DNA from: Cognatiyoonia sp965661665
GTDB lineage: Bacteria; Pseudomonadota; Alphaproteobacteria; Rhodobacterales; Rhodobacteraceae
Assembly: GCF_965661665.1 (NCBI RefSeq)
Contig: NZ_CBFIEO010000011.1
Location: 42,432 to 106,431 of the forward strand
DNA length: 64,000 nucleotides
Reading direction: 5' to 3'
Below the pieces are notes generated by a model. That model did no database searches. It was given only the letters and a program-made list of their open reading frames with translations, and was not told the origin of the DNA. Positions 49,293-56,812 of this stretch are shown piece by piece. Position 1 is the first letter of the stretch. Each line of letters opens with the position of its first letter. Both the position numbers and the translations under genes were made by a program.

Positions 49293-50365
49293 GGCGCGTC
49301 AAATCTGGCGGGATCTAGTTGCTGGTGGAGCGTGGCGCTGAAGGAGGATGGTTTTTCCAAAACCATCTCCGCCAGATACTGCGCGGCACCGTGGCACGAC
49401 TGGAACCCATAGCCGCCCTGACCTGCGCACCAGATGAAGGACGGGTCGGACGGGTCGCGGCCAAGCACGAACTGGCGATCTGGCGCGAAGGTGCGCAGGC
49501 CAGCCCATGAAGTGAGCAAACGTGTTACCGGCTCTGTCACGTGTTCTTCGTATCGCGCGAAACCTTCCGCCAGAACTATGTCATCGGCAAAGGCGTCATG
49601 GGGTTCTGTCGGGTCTTCATCCGCGGGGGAGACGATCAATGCACCCGCGTCAGGCTTGGCGTACCAGCTTTCGGACGGTCCAAAAAACATTGGCCAACCG
49701 CTCACATCATGACCACCGGGGGCAGGGATGCGCCCCATCGAGCGGCGGAGCGGTTGCAGGCCTATGGGACGCATGCCTGCCATTTGCGCAATACCGTCCG
49801 CCCAAGCACCAGCCGCGTTGATCAGCACTTTTGCTTCGGTTGTCCTGCTCTGGCTTTCAACCGACCACCCGCGCAGCGATTTGCTGATCGACGTAACCCT
49901 GTGACCACAGATGATTTCAGCACCGTGGCTGCGGGCGATCTTCGCGAAGTTTTGCCGTAAGAGGTCGGTATCCACGTCCCAAAGCCCGTCATGATGCGCT
50001 GCAAAGGCCACCTTTGTGTCATCAATGATCGGGACTTTGGCTTTTGCGTCTTTGATGGAAATCTGGTGGAGGTCGAGGGTCTTCACATCGTCAAGGAATG
50101 CGTCTTTGTCTGCGGCCTTTGCCAGCAACAAACAGCCACGCGGGGATAGGACGCCAAAGGCTGTATGCGCCTCAAAACTGGCCCGTGTCAGCTCTAATGT
50201 AGATGGGAGGCCGTAGTTTGGTTCATAGGCCGCTGCAGAGCGGCCTGAGGCATGATAGCCCAAGGAGGGTTCAGCTTCGATCAGCGCCACGCTGACATGA
50301 GGTGCAAGCTGGGAAGCAAGGGAAAGGCCCGCGACGCCGCCGCCAATGATCAGGACGTCAAACAT
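49289..50365 (-). CDS. FAD-dependent oxidoreductase, DAO family
   Basis: 358 residues of the DAO fold like glycine oxidase or D-amino-acid dehydrogenase: FAD loop GGGVAG (8-13), ASGRSAAAYEPNYG, VLINAAGAWADGIAQMAG and the C-terminal GRDPSDPSFIWCAGQGGYG. The substrate is probably a small amino acid. Convergent with the dimethylglycine dehydrogenase-like gene, stops overlapping in CTAA. A structured stem-loop lies about 60-96 bases upstream of its ATG. Confidence 0.82.
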   Translation of the reverse strand: MFDVLIIGGGVAGLSLASQLAPHVSVALIEAEPSLGYHASGRSAAAYEPNYGLPSTLELTRASFEAHTAFGVLSPRGCLLLAKAADKDAFLDDVKTLDLHQISIKDAKAKVPIIDDTKVAFAAHHDGLWDVDTDLLRQNFAKIARSHGAEIICGHRVTSISKSLRGWSVESQSRTTEAKVLINAAGAWADGIAQMAGMRPIGLQPLRRSMGRIPAPGGHDVSGWPMFFGPSESWYAKPDAGALIVSPADEDPTEPHDAFADDIVLAEGFARYEEHVTEPVTRLLTSWAGLRTFAPDRQFVLGRDPSDPSFIWCAGQGGYGFQSCHGAAQYLAEMVLEKPSSFSATLHQQLDPARFDAP

Positions 50366-50424
50366 GACGTACGTGCACTCGGGCTAGAGTGTTGCGATCG
50401 GTGGGCAAAAGGTGGTGAGACGGT

Positions 50425-50461
50425 GGTGAAACACATGCCGAAAGGCTAACGCCGTTTCACC
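50425..50461 (-). promoter_or_regulatory. Stem-loop in the DAO gene leader
   Basis: GGTGAAAC (50425-50432) pairs perfectly with GTTTCACC (50454-50461). On the plus strand the interior holds GCC-GAAA-GGC, a stem with a GNRA tetraloop, so the element is two nested helices. It lies in the leader of the DAO gene if transcribed leftward. It matches no riboswitch consensus that I know. Confidence 0.4.
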
Positions 50462-50936
50462 CATTTTCAAGCAAGATCAGAAGGTGTACTGAAGAGAAGA
50501 GGTCCGATCGCCGCGATGCCCTAAACAACACAAAACATCTAAACGCGCGGCGACCGGGAAAACCTTAACCAAACACTAGTCACCCTTCGAAAAGCTATTC
50601 AACGAAAACACCGTTTAACTGAGGAAATTTTTACGGATTTTTGATCCAATTTGGAACTGCTCCAATTGGACAGGTTGGCGACTTTATTTGTGATCAGTAC
50701 AGCAGATTTAGACGGATTGTTTTTGATTTCTTTACGTTGCGGTAACAATTGGGGGTAGAGTGATCTAATTCGCTGTCGCAAACGTGAACTAGCGGTGACC
50801 TGCGAATCTCAATTTTTGAGCTGAAAAGTGGCGCAGACTCTTTCGGTTTTAGAAGGACAAAATCGGTCGTCAGCGAGCGCGATTTTTTGCCTTCTTAAGT
50901 GCTCAGGGGCAATCGGTTTCGGGCATCTATTCAATC

Positions 50937-50968
50937 AAAAAAGGCGGACCATCTGAGGGCCCGCCTTT
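50937..50968 (-). terminator. Intrinsic terminator of the xdh-transporter operon
   Basis: On the minus strand AAAGGCGGGCC pairs with GGTCCGCCTTT (eleven pairs including one G-U) over a seven-base loop, and the T tract continues to six T (50942-50937). It lies 21 bases after the stop of the second BMP gene, the last gene of the run. Confidence 0.92.
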
Positions 50969-50988
50969 CGTCTTTGATGTTTTGCGCG

Positions 50989-52080
50989 TTACTGCGGAAT
51001 GTCGCCTGTCACGCCTTCGATGTAGAAGTTCATGCCAGCAAGAGTGCCGTCGTCTGCCACTTCACCGTCTGCCAACCAAGCAGAGCCGTCCTGCTTGTTG
51101 ATTGGCCCTGTGAACGGGTGATATTCGCCCGCTGCGATGGCTGCGATCATGGCTTCTGCTTCGGCTTTCACTTCGGCGGGGACAACGTCGGTGATCTCAC
51201 CGATTTCGACCATGCCGGTGTCCATGCCGTCCCATGTGTCGACGCTGGACCATGTGCCGTCCATAACAGCCTGCGTGCGGGCCACATAGTAAGGCGCCCA
51301 GTTGTCGATGATGGAAGAAACGCGGGGCTTGGGCCCGAACTCTGCCATGTCGGACGCCTGACCGAAGGAAATCACGTTGCCGCCCGCATCGTTGGCAGCA
51401 AGTGCTGCGGCCTGTGGCGCGGTTGAGTCAGTGTGCTGAAGGATCACGTCAGCACCCTGTTCAATCAGAACGTTGGCAGCTTCGGCTTCCTTCGCTGGGT
51501 CGAACCATGTGTAGACCCAGATGATCTTGAACTCGATATCCGGGTTCACCTTGCTGGCGTGCAGATAGGCGGAGTTGATACCACGGATGACTTCTGGAAT
51601 TGGGAAGGATGCGATGTAGCCCACGATGTTGGACTCCGTCATCTTGCCCGCGATGTGGCCTTGTACCGCACGGCCTTCGTAGAAGCGTGCAGAGTAGGTG
51701 GAGACGTTATCGGCGCGCTTGAAGCCTGTTGCATGCTCAAACTTCACATCTGGGAATTTGGCTGCGACGTTGATCGTTGGGTCCATGTAACCAAAGGACG
51801 TGGTGAAGATCAGGTCAGCGCCTTCCAGCGCCATCTGTGTCATCACACGCTCTGCGTCCGCACCTTCTGGCACGTTCTCAACATAGACAGTTTCAACCTT
51901 GTCACCGAAGGCTTCTTCAACAGCCAAGAGACCTTGGTGGTGTTCATAGGTCCAACCGCCGTCGCCGATTGGGCCAACGTAGACAAAGCCTACTTTCGTT
52001 TTCTCGTGACCATCGGCGATTGCGCCTGTGGCCAAACCAGCAGCCATCGCGACGCCGGCTAGGATTGATGTGAGTTTCAT
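50989..52080 (-). CDS. BMP family ABC transporter substrate-binding protein
   Basis: 363 residues: signal peptide MKLTSILAGVAMAAGLATG cut near AIADG, then a BMP fold of a subtype different from the 23 kb protein: VGFVYVGPIGDGGWTYEHHQG, FTTSFGYMDPTINVA, FEHATGFKRADNVSTYSARF, WTYEHH and a C-terminal GMNFYIEGVTGDIP. Last gene of the purine operon, 31 bases after the permease and followed by an intrinsic terminator. The link to xdhABC suggests a purine base such as xanthine, hypoxanthine or guanine as ligand. Confidence 0.92.
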   Translation of the reverse strand: MKLTSILAGVAMAAGLATGAIADGHEKTKVGFVYVGPIGDGGWTYEHHQGLLAVEEAFGDKVETVYVENVPEGADAERVMTQMALEGADLIFTTSFGYMDPTINVAAKFPDVKFEHATGFKRADNVSTYSARFYEGRAVQGHIAGKMTESNIVGYIASFPIPEVIRGINSAYLHASKVNPDIEFKIIWVYTWFDPAKEAEAANVLIEQGADVILQHTDSTAPQAAALAANDAGGNVISFGQASDMAEFGPKPRVSSIIDNWAPYYVARTQAVMDGTWSSVDTWDGMDTGMVEIGEITDVVPAEVKAEAEAMIAAIAAGEYHPFTGPINKQDGSAWLADGEVADDGTLAGMNFYIEGVTGDIPQ

Positions 52081-52111
52081 TTTTTCTCCCCTTGAGTGGT
52101 TAGCAGCCGCC

Positions 52112-53026
52112 TCAACGTGAGGCGTGAAAGATTCGTCCCAGTGACCCGGGCGCGCGTCCCGCAGACATAATAACCAGAACGACGATAGTTGCCAGATATG
52201 GCGACATGGACAGGTATTCGATCGGGATGGCGACGCCAGCCGCTTGCAAGTTCAGTTGAAGAACAGTCACCCCGCCGAACAAATAGGCACCCAGTAAAAG
52301 CCGCCCCGGTTTCCAACTAGCAAAAACAACGATGGCAAGGGCGATCCAACCGGCACCAGCGGTCATCCCTTCGGTCCATTGCGGCACGCGGACAAGGCTA
52401 AGGTAGGCCCCACCCAAGCCCGCGCAAGCGCCACCAAACATGATGGCCGCCATGCGAACGCGGACAACCTTGTAACCCAAAGCGTGCGCCGCGTCGTGGT
52501 TTTCGCCCACTGCACGGAGGACGAGGCCAAGACGCGAATATTTGAGGAAGACCCAGACACCAAAGCAGATCAGAAGGCCCACGTAGACCATCGGATCATG
52601 CTGGAACAGGATCTCTCCAATGATGGGGATGTCCCCAAGGATAGGGATGTACCAATCTGGAAACTCCGGCCCTTTGATGCCCACGTAGCCTTGGCCAATC
52701 AGAGAAGAAACCCCAAGCCCAAAGAGTGTTAGCGCAAGGCCGGTCGCCACATGGTTGGACAAGAGATACTGCGTCAGGATGCCAAAAAGGACGGAAAGCA
52801 GCGCGCCGCCCACAGCTGCACCCAGAAACCCCAGCCAAGGGGAGCCCGTGTTCACCGCCACGACAAATCCGCAGACCGCGCCTGTGATCATCATCCCTTC
52901 AACGCCGAGGTTCAACACGCCCGCGCGTTCCACAACAAGCTCGCCAATCGCGGCCAGTAGGATCGGTGTTGCCGCGACCATGAGCGAGGCGAGCAGGAGG
53001 ACAGGGTTGATCGCGCTCAGGTCCAT
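52112..53026 (-). CDS. BMP-type ABC transporter permease (purine)
   Basis: 304 residues, about nine helices, the smaller permease. ATPILLAAIGELVVERAGVL (18-37) followed by NLGVEGMM, and the coupling loop RAVGENHDAAHALGYKV, are family signatures. ATG 53026 overlaps the small membrane-protein gene by ten bases. It pairs with the 53331-54413 permease. Confidence 0.9.
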   Translation of the reverse strand: MDLSAINPVLLLASLMVAATPILLAAIGELVVERAGVLNLGVEGMMITGAVCGFVVAVNTGSPWLGFLGAAVGGALLSVLFGILTQYLLSNHVATGLALTLFGLGVSSLIGQGYVGIKGPEFPDWYIPILGDIPIIGEILFQHDPMVYVGLLICFGVWVFLKYSRLGLVLRAVGENHDAAHALGYKVVRVRMAAIMFGGACAGLGGAYLSLVRVPQWTEGMTAGAGWIALAIVVFASWKPGRLLLGAYLFGGVTVLQLNLQAAGVAIPIEYLSMSPYLATIVVLVIMSAGRAPGSLGRIFHASR

Positions 53027-53334
53027 GAGACGGCTCCCGAATGAACCAAACTGTGCACCACGGCGAAAGTGGACGCGGCACCTGCGAGCATATTGGCAAA
53101 GTGTTGTCTCGAAGGTCGGTGGACTTTGGACAGCAATGATCTGACCTTCGGGCTCATCCGCGCCCCAAAGACCGCTTTGGCAATCAAGACGAGGGCAACA
53201 GCCAAATGCGCAAGGGCAAAGAGGATGAGTGAAACGGATAGGTCCCCTCCTGTCATCAGGGGACCGTGCAGCATTGGCAGCATCATCGCGAACATCACTG
53301 CGCCCATTGCATAGGGTTTTGCGTGAAAGGTCAT
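53017..53334 (-). CDS. Small membrane protein between the two purine-transporter permeases
   Basis: 105 residues with two hydrophobic helices (about 9-27 and 33-56) and a basic C-terminal half (ARMSPKVRSLLSKVHRPSRQ). ATG 53334 overlaps the upstream permease stop in ATGA and its end overlaps the next permease start, so it is translated as part of the transporter. I do not recognise a family. It could be an accessory subunit. The first BMP operon (19-24 kb) has no such gene at this place. Confidence 0.7.
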   Translation of the reverse strand: MTFHAKPYAMGAVMFAMMLPMLHGPLMTGGDLSVSLILFALAHLAVALVLIAKAVFGARMSPKVRSLLSKVHRPSRQHFANMLAGAASTFAVVHSLVHSGAVSWT

Positions 53335-54413
53335 ACTGCGGCCCCCTGTCCGATGCGGATGCGGAAGTTGGTGAGAACGTCGACGGCGAGCAGGAAGAAG
53401 AGCAACATGCCTTGCAGCATTTGGATCGCCGCCGCAGGCAGGCCGAGGTTCGATTGGGCGATTTCGCCACCGATGTAGGTCAGCGCCATCAGGCCGCCGG
53501 CAAGCAGGATGCCGATGGGGTTCAAGCGGCCGAGGAAGGCCACGATGATCGCTGTGAAGCCGTACCCGACGTTGAAGTCGATGCTGATTTGACCAGAGGG
53601 GCCGGTGACTTCGAAAAGGCCCGCGAGCCCCGCCAATCCGCCCGAAATGCCCATGCAAATCAGGATCAGACGTCCGGGCATGATGCCCGCAAACCGCGCC
53701 GCGCGGGGGCTTTGGCCGGAGAGTTTGACTTGGAACCCAAACAAATGACGGGTCAGCGTCACATAGGCAAAGATCACAGCGATGAAGGCCGCGACCACGC
53801 CCCAGTGCATTCCAGATCCGGCGATGAGCTCTAGGTTGGCGGAGGATGACCACTGCGCGAGGTTTCGCGAGCCGGGAAAGCCCATGCCGTCAGGGTTCCG
53901 CAACGCCCCCAATGCCATCGAGGCCAAGAGCTGTTCAGCAACATAGACCAGCATGAGCGACACGAGAATTTCGTTTGTTCCGAACCGCACGCGCAGTATG
54001 GCGGGGATCAGCGCCCATAGGCATCCGCCAATCGCGCCAGCAATGACCATCAGCGGAAAGATCAGCCGTGTTTCCGCTGGGTAGAGCGCAAGGCCCACAG
54101 CCGCACCGCAGATCGCACCAAGGATATATTGACCCTCCGCCCCGATGTTCCACACCCCTGCGCGAAAACCGAAGGAGAGACCGATCGCGATTAACACGAG
54201 CGGGGCGCCTTTCACCAACAGTTGTGGGCGGTAGTACCATGCAAATTCTGAGAACAGCGGGTCGAGGAAGATGGTGCGGATCACCTCCAACGGGTTTTTC
54301 CCGAGCGCGGCAAAGAGGATACCGCCGAAGAGCATGGTCAGCGCGACCGCGAGCAGCGGCGTTGCAAAGACCCATGCTCGGGACGGTTGCGGGCGTTTTT
54401 CGAGCCTAAGCAT
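53331..54413 (-). CDS. BMP-type ABC transporter permease (purine)
   Basis: 360 residues, larger permease with about ten helices: LSFGFRAGVWNIGAEGQYI, the coupling loop LSGQSPRAARFAGIMPG and DFNVGYGFTAIIVAFLGRLN. ATG 54413 overlaps the ATPase gene by eight bases. Start chosen because MLRLEKRPQ gives the usual short cytoplasmic lead; ATG 54464 lies far inside the ATPase gene. Confidence 0.9.
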   Translation of the reverse strand: MLRLEKRPQPSRAWVFATPLLAVALTMLFGGILFAALGKNPLEVIRTIFLDPLFSEFAWYYRPQLLVKGAPLVLIAIGLSFGFRAGVWNIGAEGQYILGAICGAAVGLALYPAETRLIFPLMVIAGAIGGCLWALIPAILRVRFGTNEILVSLMLVYVAEQLLASMALGALRNPDGMGFPGSRNLAQWSSSANLELIAGSGMHWGVVAAFIAVIFAYVTLTRHLFGFQVKLSGQSPRAARFAGIMPGRLILICMGISGGLAGLAGLFEVTGPSGQISIDFNVGYGFTAIIVAFLGRLNPIGILLAGGLMALTYIGGEIAQSNLGLPAAAIQMLQGMLLFFLLAVDVLTNFRIRIGQGAAV

Positions 54414-55923
54414 GGGACGCCTCCATATCGTGGGCACCGCCGAGCATGAGGCCAATCTCCTCAACCGTTAAACCTTTGGCCGGACGCGGGGCAGAGAGTT
54501 TGCCCGCGTTTAGCGCAGCAAAGCGGTCGGAGATTTCCATAAGTTCATCAAGGTCTTGGCTTATGCAGATGACGGCCGCGCCTTTGGCCGCGAGGTCGAG
54601 CAAGGCTTGCCGGATGGCCGCGGCTGCGGCGGCATCAACGCCCCAAGTGGGTTGATTGACGACGAACACCTCAGGCTCTTGCAGGATTTCCCGCCCGATC
54701 ACGAATTTCTGCAAATTACCGCCCGACAGGGATCGTGCCGCGTTCTCTGGCCCCGGCGTGCGGACGTCAAATCCTTTGATCACATCTTCCGCAAACCTTT
54801 TGGCATCGGGCCAGTTGAGGAAGCCGCGGCGGGAGAGCGATTTGCGGGTAAGCCCAGTCATCAGTGCGTTTTCGGTCAGGCTCAAGTCCGGTGCCGCCGC
54901 GTGGCCCATCCGCTCTTCCGGAGCGGCCAAAAGGCCAAGCGCGCGGCGGTCATTTGGTGAGAGGTGCCCCACCGCCTTGCCTTTGAAGTGGATCATGTCA
55001 GGTGCGGTGCGGGTTTCGCCGGACAGTGCGGCGACGAGTTCATCCTGCCCGTTGCCCGCAACCCCGCCGACGCCAAGGATTTCACCGGCAACGACGGACA
55101 GGTTGAGGTCTTTCAGCGCCGTGCCAAACTGATGCGGGGCGGGAGCGCTGAGGCCCTTGAGTTCCAGCAAGGTATCGCCACCTTCAGCGGCGGTCTTTTC
55201 AGGTACCTGAAGGCTGCTGCCCACCATCATCTCCGCCATATCGCGGGCGGAGGTTTGGCGCGGATCACAGCTGCCGACGACCTTGCCCAGCCGCAGGATT
55301 GTTGCGGTTTCGCAAAGGGCGCGGATCTCTTCCAGTTTGTGAGAGATATAGAGGATGGCTGTCCCCTCGGCCGCGAGTTTGCGCAGGGTCTGGAACAGGA
55401 TGTCCACCTCCTGCGGGGTCAAAACGCTGGTGGGTTCGTCCATGATGAGAAGCTTAGGATCTTGCAGCAGGCAGCGAATAATCTCCACCCGTTGGCGTTC
55501 CCCTGCTGACAGATCGCCTACGATCCGGTCGGGATCGAGGGGGAGGCCGTATTTCTCCGACACCTCCCGCACGCGGGCTGCGACTTGTCGTTGTGGCGGC
55601 GGGTTCTCCATCCCGAGCGCTATGTTCTCGGCGACGTTGAGCGCATCGAAGAGGGAGAAGTGCTGGAACACCATCGCAACACCAGCCGCGCGGGCTGCGC
55701 GAGGCTCTGGCGGGGCAAAGGGTGCGCCGCCCAATTCCATCGTTCCGCTGTCTGGCTTCACCAGCCCGTAGACCGTTTTCACAAGCGTTGACTTTCCAGC
55801 GCCGTTTTCCCCCAGCAAAGCGTGGATTTCGCCCGATTGAATATCGAAGGAAACGTCGCTGTTTGCGACGACGCCTGGATAGGCTTTGGTCAGCCCGTCA
55901 AGCTTGAGCAGCGTGTTGGTCAT
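54406..55923 (-). CDS. BMP-type ABC transporter ATPase, two fused domains
   Basis: 505 residues. Domain one: GENGAGKST, VFQHFSLFDALN, LSAGERQRVEI, LLIMDEPTSVLTP. Domain two: GVAGNGQDE, LSGGNLQKFVIGREI, VFVVNQPTWGVDAAAA. It begins inside the end of xdhC (26-base overlap), which ties the transporter to the xanthine dehydrogenase genes in one transcript. Confidence 0.94.
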   Translation of the reverse strand: MTNTLLKLDGLTKAYPGVVANSDVSFDIQSGEIHALLGENGAGKSTLVKTVYGLVKPDSGTMELGGAPFAPPEPRAARAAGVAMVFQHFSLFDALNVAENIALGMENPPPQRQVAARVREVSEKYGLPLDPDRIVGDLSAGERQRVEIIRCLLQDPKLLIMDEPTSVLTPQEVDILFQTLRKLAAEGTAILYISHKLEEIRALCETATILRLGKVVGSCDPRQTSARDMAEMMVGSSLQVPEKTAAEGGDTLLELKGLSAPAPHQFGTALKDLNLSVVAGEILGVGGVAGNGQDELVAALSGETRTAPDMIHFKGKAVGHLSPNDRRALGLLAAPEERMGHAAAPDLSLTENALMTGLTRKSLSRRGFLNWPDAKRFAEDVIKGFDVRTPGPENAARSLSGGNLQKFVIGREILQEPEVFVVNQPTWGVDAAAAAAIRQALLDLAAKGAAVICISQDLDELMEISDRFAALNAGKLSAPRPAKGLTVEEIGLMLGGAHDMEASHA

Positions 55924-56812
55924 CTTGGTCGTGTTGCCCCGTCGTCATCCCCTGAACCAGCATCCCCATTGCGACGCCAATTGCAATCTCTTGTGGGTGT
56001 TTTCCCAAGCTCGGATCACCGATCGGACAGGTGATCTTCGCGATTTCGGTCATGCTGTGGCCAAGCTGGGTCAGGCGGCGCTGAAATTTTACCCATTTCG
56101 TTTCTGATCCAATGAGACCGATTGAGCCTGCCGGTTGCGAAATAAGCGTGTGGCACAGCGCCAGGTCGAGCTCGTGCGAATAGGTCAGAATCAGATGTTC
56201 TGCCTCTGGCGGCGCGTGGCGGGCGGCGGTGGCAGGATCGGTTGCGACCAGGCAATCGACGCCATCAGGCACTCGCGTTGGAAACCGGTCCTGAGCCGTA
56301 TCGACCCAGACCAATTCGAGGTCAGGGAGGGGGGCGAGCGTGTTGACCAGCGCACGCCCGACGTGTCCGGCGCCATAAATCCAGATGTTGCGCTTTGGCT
56401 GCGAGATGGGCTCTATCAGCCAGCCGTTCTTGAACACCAAATCACCGGTGGGCTCGGGGCAGGGGCCTTGACTGGGTCCGACACGGCGGGCGACGGGGCC
56501 GTCCTTGGGTAAGGTGTTGGCGTCATACGTCTCCGTCACCAATGTCACCGACCCACCGCAGCATTGGCCGACGCCGGGGCCGAGGGGGATAGTTTCAAGC
56601 AAGTGCTTGCCTATGCTCAATTTTCTGGCACGTTTGACCGCTTCAAACTCAAGTGCGCCACCGCCGATCGTCCCTGATTGGCCACCCTGCCAGACAAACA
56701 TGGCGGTGCCCGCCTCGCGCGGGGCGGAGCCTGCTGTTTTGACCACAACGACCCGCGCGACGGTGCCGTGCTGCGCGACGGCGTTCTGGAGGCTGATGAG
56801 GTCGAAACTCAT
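55898..56812 (-). CDS. xdhC: Xanthine dehydrogenase accessory protein XdhC
   Basis: 304 residues. Binds molybdenum cofactor, helps its sulfuration and inserts it in XdhB. Seen: N-terminal VVKTAGSAPREAGTAMFV, GTIGGGALEFEAV, GVGQCCGGSVTL, and a Rossmann part IYGAGHVGRALVNTLAP. ATG 56812 overlaps the xdhB stop in ATGA. Normal length. Confidence 0.93.
   Translation of the reverse strand: MSFDLISLQNAVAQHGTVARVVVVKTAGSAPREAGTAMFVWQGGQSGTIGGGALEFEAVKRARKLSIGKHLLETIPLGPGVGQCCGGSVTLVTETYDANTLPKDGPVARRVGPSQGPCPEPTGDLVFKNGWLIEPISQPKRNIWIYGAGHVGRALVNTLAPLPDLELVWVDTAQDRFPTRVPDGVDCLVATDPATAARHAPPEAEHLILTYSHELDLALCHTLISQPAGSIGLIGSETKWVKFQRRLTQLGHSMTEIAKITCPIGDPSLGKHPQEIAIGVAMGMLVQGMTTGQHDQDDQHAAQA

Larger units (their letters stand above)
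50366..50988. other. AT-rich 623-base intergenic region
   Basis: The longest stretch without a convincing gene. It contains the leader hairpin of the DAO gene (50425-50461), an imperfect hairpin CCAATTTGGA/TCCAATTGG around 50645-50669, and the terminator of the purine operon (50937-50968). A 60-codon frame on the minus strand (50599-50781) lacks a ribosome site and family-like sequence. A small RNA is possible but unproven. Confidence 0.5.

Noticed and set aside
50366..50460. Glycine riboswitch before the DAO gene
   Set aside because: The conserved aptamer core of the glycine riboswitch is absent; only generic stems are present.
50599..50781. 60-codon frame on the minus strand in the AT-rich gap
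   Set aside because: No ribosome site, odd composition rich in Lys, Ser and Asn, and no family resemblance; likely chance in AT-rich DNA.
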